This document shows positions 1 through 10,439 of a stretch of 64,000 nt of DNA, piece after piece. The stretch covers positions 3,544,465 to 3,608,464 of the forward strand of contig CM057149.1 of assembly GCA_029964075.1 (NCBI GenBank), written 5' to 3'. The position numbers were made by a program, and so were the translations under genes. Under the pieces are notes generated by a model that ran no database searches, was not told the origin of the DNA, and worked only from the letters and a program-made list of their open reading frames with translations. Numbering within the stretch: the stretch's first letter is position 1; each line of letters begins with the position of its first letter. This stretch comes from Patiria pectinifera (taxonomy: Eukaryota > Echinodermata > Asteroidea > Valvatida > Asterinidae).

Positions 1-889
1 AATTTGCCACACTTTTTTCGGGTGTACACAATCGTGTGTATATAGCACCTCCGTGGTGTCAATAATGATAAAATATTGCACATGGCAACTGGGCTTTATC
101 ATGAGCTATAATGTGCACAAAGCTCTAAAGACCATTGTCCAAAGCCAAAACAGGCCACAACAGTGACAGCATCTAGCTGACATCCCATAATGACCGTCAA
201 ATTGGTCCACCAACTACTTTAGCAGAGGGACGGTGAAGTTGAATGCAAATGAGTACTCAAGCCCAACGGTGCAAGGGCTGGAGGGCGCTATTTACCTACG
301 CGCAAGAAACGCAAAACAAAAAAAAGGTAGACTGTTTCCCTGCCCCCCCCCCCCATTTTTAAAGTCCAAAGGACAATGATCAGGGAACCAGACTAAAAAT
401 AGGGTAAATAACATAGGGGGAAAAGAAGGAGAATGAATTGGAACTCACTGGAAGTTTTACTGCACATTGAATGAATAATTAAGACAGGAAACCCGCGCAA
501 ATGTCCCTAAAATGCGGCTGTATATGTAAATTCGTATATGAACGGTTTTGTCCAGCCCCCCCCCCCCCCACCACCTTCTCAAGTTGTATTTGTTTGCACT
601 GCCGGTGATTTTTCAATGTTGCCCTCAAAAAACTGTTTCTTCGACCCTCCCTCACTTGCCCCAAAATGTTATAGTCTGGCGCCGCCACTCACTGTGCGCC
701 ATATCCACATCCAGAAGTCTGACTCCTTTTCTGGCCACTCTTCCTGCTCTACTCACATAACTCTCTCAAAAACAACAGCTGGAATTTCAACAGATTGGTT
801 GTTGTATACACCGTATTCAATATTTTGAGCGATTTAATTGCTTTTAAATTGTATGAAAACAAAACCTTGTAAGAAAAATGATCCTATGT
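1..889. other. No gene recognised; poly-C tracts and a possible MITE end
   Basis: Poly-C runs at about 344-354 and 555-569. Around 675-695 a GGCGCCGCCACTCAC string resembles the termini of hAT-like MITEs elsewhere in the window (20088, 54111), but no matching other end or duplication is visible. Confidence 0.4.
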
Positions 890-1041
890 ACGTCTACCTT
901 AGCTTTTCACCAAGGCCATCTGTGCATGCTAAAGCGACTGGAGCGGAGACAACATGTGGGAGTGGCGGGCTTCGCCAATTGTGCGCGCTGAATTGGTCGT
1001 CGCTCCAGTCGCTACGGCCTTGGCCAAAGGCTAGGTCTACC
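890..1041. mobile_element. Small foldback/MITE (about 150 bp)
   Basis: The termini at 891-916 and 1015-1040 are imperfect inverted copies (GTCTACCTTAGCTTTTCACC against GTAGACCTAGCCTTTGGCC). An inner stem GCGACTGGAGCG pairs with CGCTCCAGTCGC. No coding capacity. Confidence 0.6.
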
Positions 1042-1779
1042 CTATCTCTAATTTGTGAAGTATGACATCATAAATCTACGCTATCATTGCAATCACAAAC
1101 ATAATGAACACTTCGGTCTGCCATTTAAACATTCTTTATTCAGACAATTTTAAGGTGCGGGTTAGCAGTTTTTACAAAAGCTTGGCAAATGTATAGGAAC
1201 AATTCACTGATCATTGTTTTCGTTGAGATGAAAAAATAATTAGTTGCATTTGCTTTCTTCGAGTAAACGATTTTAATGTTAGTCTACAATTCTAAACACT
1301 ACTAGTTAAAGTCAATTTACTTCCAATACATACTTGATCATTATCCTTATTCTCTATACGTCCTTAAGTCTTTTTTAAAATAATATTCTCCTATTATTGC
1401 TTTTATGCCATATTGCTTATGTCTTTATTTATAGCATGTGTAATTAAGATGATGTTTTAAGTGGGAAATCTGATCGCAATTCAGCTATTGTCGATTTCAA
1501 ATACAACTTTAAAAATAGCCTGTACATCAAGATGCAGAACTAGCTAGCTCCTTGTTTTTTTTATTGTTTGGGCAGGTTTCTATTTGGAATTTGGTTTGTA
1601 AACGGTAACTGAGCTCAGTGTGTTTGTTTTAAAGAATTATTTCGATTGTTTATTAACAAAGACATTGAACAAGAACACCACAGGATTTTGGATGGGAAAA
1701 ATACACTATAGTGACCTCAGTTTCATTCAGACAATTGTTTAACTCATACATTTCAGACTGTAATATTATAAAGACATTA
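1042..1779. other. AT-rich non-coding sequence
   Basis: No supported gene or clear repeat structure. Downstream of the ROCO stop codon on its strand. Confidence 0.4.
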
Positions 1780-3345
1780 TTTTTTAAAATATGTGGAATC
1801 ATTTGTATGTACTCCATACTCCTAAGGCACTTCTACACCAATGTTGTATTATAGTGGAAATCTTCAAAATATGATAAGGAAGTCGCAAAGATTTTTTTGA
1901 GGATAAGTTTGTCTCCTGATTAACCGAATATTTGATTTCGTGCACAAACATAAAACAATAATTCACAATATATATCGTAAAATATGTTCTGCATAATAGT
2001 AAAGGCACATCATCCTTAAAGCATACTACAGATTGTCATAGACCTTCCTAAAACATATCTAAAGCAATATTTAATGAACACTTGGAATATTTCATTAGCC
2101 TTTATGATGTTATACAGACATCGAAGAGTATCTTAAAATAATTATATGGATTCATTTTTTTGCGGATACTTATAACTCCTACGGCACTTCTACGAAAAAT
2201 GTTGTATTTAATGTGTAGGCCTACAGTGACAATTTTCATTGTGATTTAGTTAGTTACAAGAATAATAGGAATATCAAACACAAGAATTATATTAACATCA
2301 TTTATTTAAGCTTGTCTTCTCAATATTTGTTTTCGTGCACAGTGCACACACATCAAAATAATAATATACCAGATTTATAGTTATATTTTTTCATAGTAAA
2401 GGCATATATCCTTTAAGCATACTACAGCTGGCCCCTAGACCTTTCTAAAACAGCTTTAAAGCAATATATAGTTTTTACTTGACAACATGACCTTTTAATT
2501 TCATTAGACCTTACAACACTATTACTAGCGCTGGTCATATACATTTGTAAAATAACTTCAAAAGCAATTCATAATTAACATTTGACAACATGGCATATTA
2601 ATTTCTTAAGGGTGTGTACACTTCCAAAAGATGTTTTATGTACATTCATTTGTGTTGTACTTCTAACTCCTAAGAGACACCCCACAAAAATGTTGTATGA
2701 CAGTGAACATCTTCAGTTCGATTAAGTTAGTTTATACACGAAAAAAATAAATTATCCAAGATAAGAATAATGTTAATATCATTCAGAGGTTAGGGCTGTC
2801 TTATCAATGCTTGATTTCGAGAACATACATCAAAACAATAATACGACAGATATTTTGTAAGATTTGTTTCTGCACAATAAAGGCTTATTATCCTTACAGC
2901 ATACTAGAGTTGGTCATTGACCTTTCATAAACATCTTCAAAAGTCATATCCAATTTACATTTGACAGCATGACATATTAATTTCATTAAACTGTATATAC
3001 AGACATGATCCAATATGTGGATTCATTTTATTTTTACTCCTAACTCCTGAGGCACTTCAGTAATAATCCTTGGCTTGATTGAGTTAGTAACAAGGAGAAT
3101 AGGAAAGTTCCATGATAAGAATGATGATGATTTCATTTTGACGTTAAGTTTGTCTTCTCAATCTTGGATTTCATTCATACACATCAAAACAATAACTCAC
3201 TAGATATATGGTAAAGTATGTATCCGCCCAATACAGGCAAAATATCTTTACAACCTACTACAACAGGCCATAGACCTTTCCAACACAGCTTCAAAAGCGA
3301 CATCTAATTTACATTTGACAGCGTGACATATCAGTTCCATTTGTC
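1780..3345. repeat. Degenerate tandem repeat array, unit about 350-480 bp
   Basis: At least four diverged head-to-tail units. Marker strings recur in order: CTAACTCCT-like (about 1815, 2172, 2655, 3044), CATACTACAG-like (about 2022, 2419, 2900, 3255), TAGACCTTTC-like just after, and GACAACATGAC-like (2480, 2585, 2965, 3318). Spacings of 355-481 bp show indels between copies. Confidence 0.7.
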
Positions 3346-4058
3346 ATAAGTATAGAAGCACAACAAAAATGCCAGGAATTACAAAGCTGGTGTGCTCAAA
3401 GTACTGGGCCGGTTACTATATACACTGAGTTGCATCAACAAGTAAAACATTTTTATGTGATGATTAAATGAAAACTTTAAACCGGTACTACAATGAGCTA
3501 CAAATTTATAACTCCAAAAAAATCAATAAAGTATTTTATTATTATTTAGTAAACGACACGGGGGATACGTGTGAAAAGTACCAGTACACTGACATCTCAA
3601 TGGCCCCTACCGTTGGGGGACCAACATGCATGAATGAATGTATCTCAATAATCTGTGTTGAGCAAAGTCATGATAGTACCAAAACATGCCTACTAAACAG
3701 TGGAACCAATACAATTTCACAACGTACCAAACTTATACATACACAATAAAACAAAGGAACATGAGCTTAGACAAGATTACAGTTAGACTATTCATCTTGC
3801 AGTTAGACTATCCGTCTTTTTGTAAGTAATGATACATGGACGACGATTTTTCAATATCTTTAATAAATCATGGACCTCCAAAAATCGCAAATAAAAACTC
3901 ACAGGATAGGTCACTGTTATTTCAATTTCATCTAGATTCGAAAGTTTCATGCAATACAGACACGGACAAAGAAAAATTAAAGCAGCATATTGAATTTATT
4001 GTTTACTTGGTGTTTCAAAAAGAAGAGAAAAGAAGTCATGAATATGATATAAAATCAA
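3346..4058. other. No gene recognised
   Basis: Short open frames without family features. ATTAGACTATTC/ATTAGACTATCC is duplicated near 3783-3815. Probably repeat-derived sequence. Confidence 0.35.
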
Positions 4059-4200
4059 CGAAGTGGAAGTGGACTGGTCATGTACGCGCAATGCAAGATG
4101 ACAGATGGACCACTAGTGTTACAAGAATGCACACAAACATGTATCAGAGGGAGAGGTAGCCAGGTAGAAGTTGAATTGACGACATCGGAGAATATGGCAG
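4059..4200 (+). pseudogene. Fragment of a non-LTR retrotransposon C-terminus
   Basis: The frame reads TKWKWTGHVRAMQDDRWTT, followed by a degraded tail with R-rich residues and D-D-I. K-W-x-W-x-GH-x-x-R-x-x-D-x-RW is a recurrent C-terminal motif of LINE polyproteins. The rest of the element is absent. Confidence 0.6.
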
Positions 4201-4544
4201 TATAACATTATTTTGAAAGAACAGCATAGACACACGACAATGTAGAAGGTCTTCCTTCTGCAAGTGAGTGAAACAGATTATATGAAGAATTCGAACCTAC
4301 ATGTATTTCACAATATATCAGTTATACATTGTACACAGATTTAAGCCAGTTAACCATTTTGAATGGTACAAAAAGTAACATTTGGCACGATATTTATAAA
4401 ATTATGTGTGGTTTGATATTTGAACTACGAATTGATGTAGAACCCTTCTGCAGGTGAATGAAATTAAAGTTTAACTTATGTTACATATTTCATTAAACAG
4501 GGTATATAAAAGAATCCAATTCATCATACAGGTTATATATATAA

Positions 4545-4860
4545 TAAAAAAAAACAGATGTAAATGTAAATTATAAAAAATGTAATCAACATTTTCAAAT
4601 AAGTTAAAGATCATGTGGAACACTAGTGTGTCCTCTTTCCAATGATACCTTGATTGTGTGCCTGTGGCCACGGATGAGCCAGCAATCTTAGCCAGGTAAA
4701 TAAAACTTGGCTCAGTATAGGTTTTGACCCTTGACAGAATAACAATGAATAAGTCATCCATTACCACATACACACCATCAAGGTATCATCCGAAAGAGGA
4801 CTCATTGGTGTTTCACATGATCTTAACTCTTTTTATTACATTTACATCTGGGTTTCGTTT
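4545..4860. mobile_element. Foldback element (about 315 bp)
   Basis: Arms of about 110 bp at 4550-4661 and 4768-4860 are inverted copies (left AGATGTAAATGTAAAT ... GATACCTTGATTGTGTG, right the complement). No coding capacity. The right arm contains TTTATT at 4832-4837, a possible minus-strand poly-A signal (AATAAA) for the ROCO transcript. Confidence 0.7.
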
Positions 4861-5454
4861 TTGGATACATCCTGTAAAAATGTAACCCAACCATAAATTA
4901 GCCAGTAGAATGGTAAAAAAAAAATAAACATTTGGCACAATATTTGTTTGTGTGGTTTGAGTTTAGACCTACAATATCACTTTCGAGCATATTTTTTTTT
5001 CCTCAAATACACAAAGACGGAATGAAGGAATTCCAATTTACAATCCAAGACACTTTTGGCACACACCAGGTTTCTAATGATGCATGTACCAGTTCTTTCC
5101 AGTCGTAATTTTTAAAATAGCGGAAGTGAAAGGGAAAATGAAAAATATTGCCAGTAGCAAGTCATACTTTGGATAAAAAAACGTCATGTTTTACAAAATT
5201 AACATTATCAACAATCTGATAGCAGATTATTTCGGAATGGTATGGAAAACTCACAACTTTTGATTATATGTTTAACCACACTGATTATGGGCAAACATGT
5301 GTGACCAGCAAAACAAAAGTGATTTCAGCACTTTTCCATGTGTTGTACAGGTTGTCATTGACACATTTACTGTTCCCCTCATGCAAATGCCTTGAACAAA
5401 TTACTGTTGTTAATCTCTCTTGATAGTCTGCGATATACCTCTCATGAAAAACCC
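4861..5454. other. Probable ROCO 3' untranslated/downstream region
   Basis: Directly follows the ROCO stop codon on the minus strand. No gene or repeat recognised. Confidence 0.4.
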
Positions 5455-5792
5455 CTATGAAACAAGACATCTAGATCTCCTCTTCTGAGTCGACAGATGC
5501 CGACGAGTTACATTACAGCGATTCTGCACTTCAACTGCTAGGTCACGTCTGTCAACCTGTATTAGAGCATCGATGAGCTCTTTGCGCATCTCGTTCACTT
5601 TATTTCCACGCTTTTGCCTCCACAGTACCAACATCTGGAATATTTGCTCATTGACCAATTGTCTATGATCTATCTGAATCTTGTCGACTTCTTCTTTTTT
5701 GATACCAAGGTATGAGGCCAATCGCTTCCACTCGTTACCGATGTCTCTCGCTATCTCTCTGAAATGGATATCACTCATGGGCTGTATATCCT
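5455..5792 (-). CDS. ROCO exon 15: Death domain and stop codon
   Basis: 338 bp, phase 1 in, ending at a TAG stop. It encodes about 111 residues with a Death-fold signature: FREIARDIGNEWKRLASYLG, then a helix with KIQIDH, then MLVLWRQKRGN, then a last helix ALIQVDRRDLAVEV. The W-x-x-L-A-x-x-L-G and LxxWxxxxG motifs are the family hallmarks. Death domains assemble homotypic signalling complexes. The basic tail after it (RRHLSTQKRRSR) is unremarkable. Acceptor cccacacag. Confidence 0.85.
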
Positions 5793-6966
5793 CTGTGTGG
5801 GCATAACAATAAAAACAAATTGAACCTTGCAAGAATATGATATACAATCCAATAGCCATTTCAGTTAAAATTAACAGAAAATGATTAAACATATATCAAC
5901 ACAGTATTATATGAACGGAGGAAAGCAAACACACGGCATTAAGGGAACAAAAAAACATAAGCTTACAAAATAACAGTGTTTGTTTTTAGCTTGAAGGCAA
6001 AAATACCGGCTGTGCGACTTAAGAGCACCATTTTCATATGTCCCAAGGTTTACGATTAACTTGCCTAATATCCCAGGGACTATATTTTTCTGGGATTTTG
6101 GCGCTTCGGGATTTAAGGGGTCAATATCTGAAAATGTTCAAGGGATATCACCGGGCGCCTTCCTTTATATTGAAAAGCTCCCCTCAAGCTACAAGAATCA
6201 GCAGAGGAATGTTACCCGGCAAAACTAGGTTCATGTAAATAGCAGCGTGAGACTCCGGACTACTACTGATAATTTAATAATTAATGTTGCCTCCTTTGTA
6301 AAAGAGTTCCTGTTTCTATAAGAATTCATATCTGTCTCACAATATCATCAAATTTACAAAAGCGGCAGCACCAGTATAATTACTGGATCATAATAAGACG
6401 CCAACACCACTTTTGTGAGTGTTTTTCTTTTGCCATGTTTACATAATTTCTTGGTAATAATGTGCCCGAAAAAATTACACAGAATGGTGTTGTAATAAAC
6501 CTGTTTCGAGTTAGGTACATCTCCTATACTTGTAATATTTCCAATGTTTCAAATAGCATTGAAAACAGCAGCATAGTCATCAAAAGCAGAACAATCATCG
6601 TATGCCTTCACTGATGGGCGTTAATCCAGGGGTGGGGATGGGGATGATATACCCCCTCCCCACTTTTTGACCAGGAGACGGGGAGGGGGGCATTGGATCT
6701 CCCCCCCCCCCCCAACAAAAAGGGGAGAAAAACACCTAACCTTCCAATAGTCCAAATATATTGAATAGTTCGAAAAAAAAATACAACAGCTTTAAACGCA
6801 CCATTTTGTTGTTAGGTTGAGATACAATTGCCCCCTTGTGTCATTTTGATATAAGTGCCCCCTAGTGTCATATGGTGTCGAGCCCCACACCCCTATATGA
6901 CAAGAATTTTAGCATTTGGTCATCCCTCACGCGCTGAGACGGATTTTCTCCACTACCTTCACTTAC
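5793..6966. other. ROCO intron (exons 14-15)
   Basis: Contains G/C homopolymer-rich sequence at about 6625-6730 (GGGGTGGGG, C14), typical of degenerate MITEs. No gene. Confidence 0.5.
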
Positions 6967-7213
6967 CACAAGCGGAAGCTTCTTCCTCGGGGCTTTTCTG
7001 CTTGAACATGGCTTGGAATCTGTCCGTTTTGATGACTACTTGAGAATTCTCAAAGCGGCAGACAACTTCTGGCTTTTCCAAGCATTCATCCAGTGGTAGA
7101 AAGTGGGGAACCTTGTGATTCTCATTGGGACACTGCACGCTAATGCAGTAGTTAATTCGTTTGATCCACATATTTTTCAAGTTCTGCAAATTCTCTTCCA
7201 CAAAGTATTTGAC
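6967..7213 (-). CDS. ROCO exon 14: end of COR, linker to Death domain
   Basis: 247 bp, phase 0 in and 1 out. It encodes VKYFVEENLQNLKNMW, a Cys-containing region (SVQCPNENH) and an acidic tail, EEEASACG. It links COR to the Death domain. Acceptor cacaacag, donor TG|GTAAGT. Confidence 0.75.
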
Positions 7214-8122
7214 CTGTTGTGAAACAATTACATTCAACTTATATCTATATATGTCCCATTGAAATTCCAGTTGGTAAAAAGAGAGACAGAGAGAGAATTC
7301 CATGATATAAGCACTGCAAATAAGAGCTCATGGCTACATGAAGGTGACTTTAATTTATGTCTTTCATATTATTTTGACAAACTTAAACCTAATTGCACTA
7401 TGCATAACTAACCTCAAGTAAACACCTTCCATTTACAAAGGGAAGGTAACATCTCTAATGCAAGGTTTCAGTGTGCTTCATGCATCATATGTCCCCCTTC
7501 CCATAGAAAAGCAAGGAAAATGTACTCGATCCTCGATCTTTCAAAACATTAGGTGTCTTTTTTTAAATGCAGGAAAAGCTGCAAACATACATAGTTTCCT
7601 ACTGGTCTATGTTGTTTCCGAGGTGAAATAAATTGGTACTTTCTAATTGTAATCTATTTGTATGCAGAGATGGGAGGGATGAAAAAAAAGTCACCATTAC
7701 CCACAACAAAGCGTCGATGGAACATGATTTTTGTATTTTATTTAAGACTGTTCCACAATTTTTTTGGCATACTAAGTTGGCTATACTAAACATACTTTAC
7801 ACGTGACATCCGCTGAAGGTTGTTGGACATTTTGTGATGGTGGAATAACTTCCGCCCTGATGACACTCACCTATTAAAATAGGGAAGGTCATTGTCATTA
7901 AAATACAACTTAAGTAAATACCGATGATTACAAAGCATGGTTTGTTTTACAGTCGAGTCAAGTATTTAGCTCGAGTCAATTCGAGTCTCAAAAGTTTGAC
8001 ACCACACCACATTATTTTGACTCAATGAAAAAAGGGGGTGCCAGCTGATCGCCATCGAACTAATGGGGCACTGATCAAACCACCAAACCAGTTGCTGCTT
8101 CTGAATCAATGTGCTTACTTAC
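7214..8122. other. ROCO intron (exons 13-14)
   Basis: No gene recognised. GAGTCAAGTATTTAGCTCGAGTCAATTCGAGTC near 7950-7990 is a short internal repetition. Confidence 0.45.
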
Positions 8123-8283
8123 TTTGATGTATGCAAGGCTTGGTTGGTGCACCATTTGCAGGGCAAACTGATGATGGTCATCTACAAGGAAACTTGCTCG
8201 ATCATAGAGCAAGTCAGGCTTTCCTCGACCCAATTTTTGAGACCATCGCAAAGCTCGCACAACCAACCGATGGTACAATCCAT
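8123..8283 (-). CDS. ROCO exon 13: COR C-terminal subdomain
   Basis: 161 bp, phase 1 in and 0 out. It encodes GLYHRLVVRALRWSQ and an FLVDDHHQFALQMV strand pair, the P-x-G-L-F-x-R-L-x-V-R pattern of the COR C-terminal half. Acceptor ttgtgcag, donor AAA|GTAAGT. Confidence 0.85.
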
Positions 8284-8342
8284 CTGCACAAAGAACACAA
8301 CAAATTTGTCAAATAAGCCACATAGGTTGAATGACTAGATAA

Positions 8343-8416
8343 GAGATGGATAGCTCATTTGGTAGAGCACCGGAACGGCAAGTCAGAATTTGTAGGTTAA
8401 AATCCCGCTCCACTTC
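8343..8416 (+). pseudogene. tRNA-derived SINE head or decayed tRNA
   Basis: A-box-like TAGCTCATTTGGTAGAGC and a degraded B box GGTTAAAATCCC with canonical spacing. The 5' and 3' ends can form most of a 7-bp acceptor stem. The anticodon arm does not pair well, so it is not a working tRNA. It lies in the intron between ROCO exons 12 and 13. Confidence 0.55.
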
Positions 8417-8662
8417 CATTTTGGGAACTTTGTAAAACATGAGAGGATAAAAAGATGTTCCGGCTGATTTAAGTCAGAGGTGGAATCAAAAACAGTAACG
8501 TAACGTGTACAACAGAAAACATACTGTTTAGCAACGAAAAGGGTGTTCCTCCGTTGAGTGTAAATTACCATTTGGTGCCGTTGAAATCAGTGACACTGTT
8601 CTGTTTTACCCCACAAATAAAAATAATTTCTACTGTTAAAAGGCATGCAAGCCCTAATTTAC

Positions 8663-8792
8663 CAGGGAGGAATTCTTCGAAGTCCACATAGAATACACTT
8701 GAGTTCTTCTCAACTATCTCCAGTCGAAGTGAACGTGATGTCCGCTGCCGCAACATTGAAGGCACATAATAAGATGCTTTTGCAAGACGAGG
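8663..8792 (-). CDS. ROCO exon 12: COR domain
   Basis: 130 bp, phase 0 in and 1 out. It encodes YYVPSMLRQ, then SVFYVDFEEFLP, which is the COR motif in which a strand reads x-x-P-S-L-L. Acceptor cactgcag, donor G|GTAAAT. The split codon joins exon 13 to read LPDGL. A 1.2-kb inverted-terminus element (8888-10082) starts just upstream in the adjoining intron. Confidence 0.8.
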
Positions 8793-8887
8793 CTGCAGTG
8801 TGGCCATGCATGAAGCAGTGCTACTTTTCTTTTCCTCCCGAGGCTAAAGTGGAAAATATTTATAGTACTAAAACGCTGGCCGTCAGA

Positions 8888-10082
8888 CTGATGTCACTTA
8901 GTATTCTCAGAAGCCTATTGTTATTGTAAGAATTTACTGTTTTTGTTCTCCTCAGCATATTCTCAGCAAATCCTTCTCCAGAACTGTTTGGAAAAATGGA
9001 AACATATATGAACTTCATTTGTCAATACATGAATGCCCAATCCAATGCAGATGTGTTTTTTGCAATAACGTCATCATGACGTCATCATGGGTCACGTGAC
9101 GTCAACCGTGAAAGACTGGAACCTGAATTTTGCGGGAATCGACATGAAATACATGATCTTCATTTTATCTTGTGCGGGTAAAATCACGTGACCCTTCCTT
9201 CCGGTTGAAACCGGAAGTGCCTAATAATATAAAGTGGAAAAAGATATGAACTTGCTTTTAACGATTTAAGTGTCTGCCTGGATTGGCCTTTCAAAAAAAA
9301 ATAATGTGTGACGCCATGAAGTTTTGGAGCGCCCTCTAGCGGCAATTTAAAAAAAGTCAAAACGAATTTTTACTTGATGTCTGTGGCGAAGTTTGCGATA
9401 ATCGCTTCAAAAATAATGTACATGATGACCATAATGCAGACAACACCTGTGCGCGAAAAAAAAATGATAACGTCATCAGACCGGAAGTTACAATAAAAAG
9501 ACCTTTAAATCTTAAACAATTGCTAGAAAATATACCGTAATAGATATAATCAAGATTTGGCTGTATGCAGCACAATAAATATAGCTCTGGAGCTTTCTGG
9601 TAATGACGGCATAATGACGTCATCAAGTGTCGTATTACAAGCAATCAAAGATTTCTAGATTTAATCTTTGAAAATCAATGTAATATCAACTGCTACAGAT
9701 TTGATTTTGTTCTTTATAACAATCGATACAATACTGCAGGGTCTTTATTTTTGGTATTAAGTGCAAAATCACGTGACCCCTCCTTCCGGTCGAAACCAGA
9801 AGTGCCTTATAATTTAAAATTGGCAGAAGATACGAACTCGCTTTCAACGATGTGAGTGTCTGCCTAGGCTGTACTTCAGAAGCATATTACAGGTGACGTC
9901 ATAAAATGTGACAGCGCCCTCTAGCGGCATGTTGACTAAATAAAACATGGATTAAACATGCATTATGAGTTGATGTGTTTTGAAAAGTTTGCGGTAGTTC
10001 ATGGCCCAAAACCGTGTGGTTTTTCCTACAACCTCTAGTTTTCATTATTATTTGGACTTCTGAGAATACTTAGTGAAATCTG
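8888..10082. mobile_element. Non-coding element with 26-bp terminal inverted repeats (1.2 kb)
   Basis: Left end CTGATGTCACTTAGTATTCT and right end are inverted copies over 26 bp with three mismatches. Inside are two direct repeats of about 180 bp (9170-9345 and 9760-9950), sharing AAATCACGTGACCC, CTTCCGGT, GAAGTGCCT and GCGCCCTCTAGCGGCA, and several GACGTCA palindromes. No protein. It starts 95 bp from ROCO exon 12. No clean target duplication was found. Confidence 0.65.
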
Positions 10083-10439
10083 TGTGTCAATGTACAAATA
10101 TAACTGAATTTTACAGAGTGGCTTCTGGTTACTTTTTTTGACTCATTTTTGGACTCATTTATGTAGCCACAGATTACACGAACTTTCCGACAAAATTGTG
10201 ATTTCTATAACCATGTTGACTTCACGTATGTAGCAATTAACATAACTTAAGTGGTAGAGAAAGTTTCGAAATGACCCTGAATGATAACGACGCTAAAAGT
10301 ATGAATGATGTATGTTCACAGACATCAAGTAGCGTAAGTTGTATTATGAATTAAATAGCATTCTTGTTTTGGAAACAACGTCGCAAGTTGCAAAACGAAA
10401 GTTCCAGAATACGATTTAATTCATATTACAATGTTACAC
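10083..10439. other. No gene recognised
   Basis: Sequence between the element at 8888-10082 and the L1 copy. The L1 5' end may lie within it, but decay prevents placing it. Confidence 0.35.

Noticed and set aside
8343-8416. A functional tRNA gene
   Set aside because: The A box is good, but the B box is degraded and the anticodon stem does not pair. Recorded as a tRNA-derived pseudogene.
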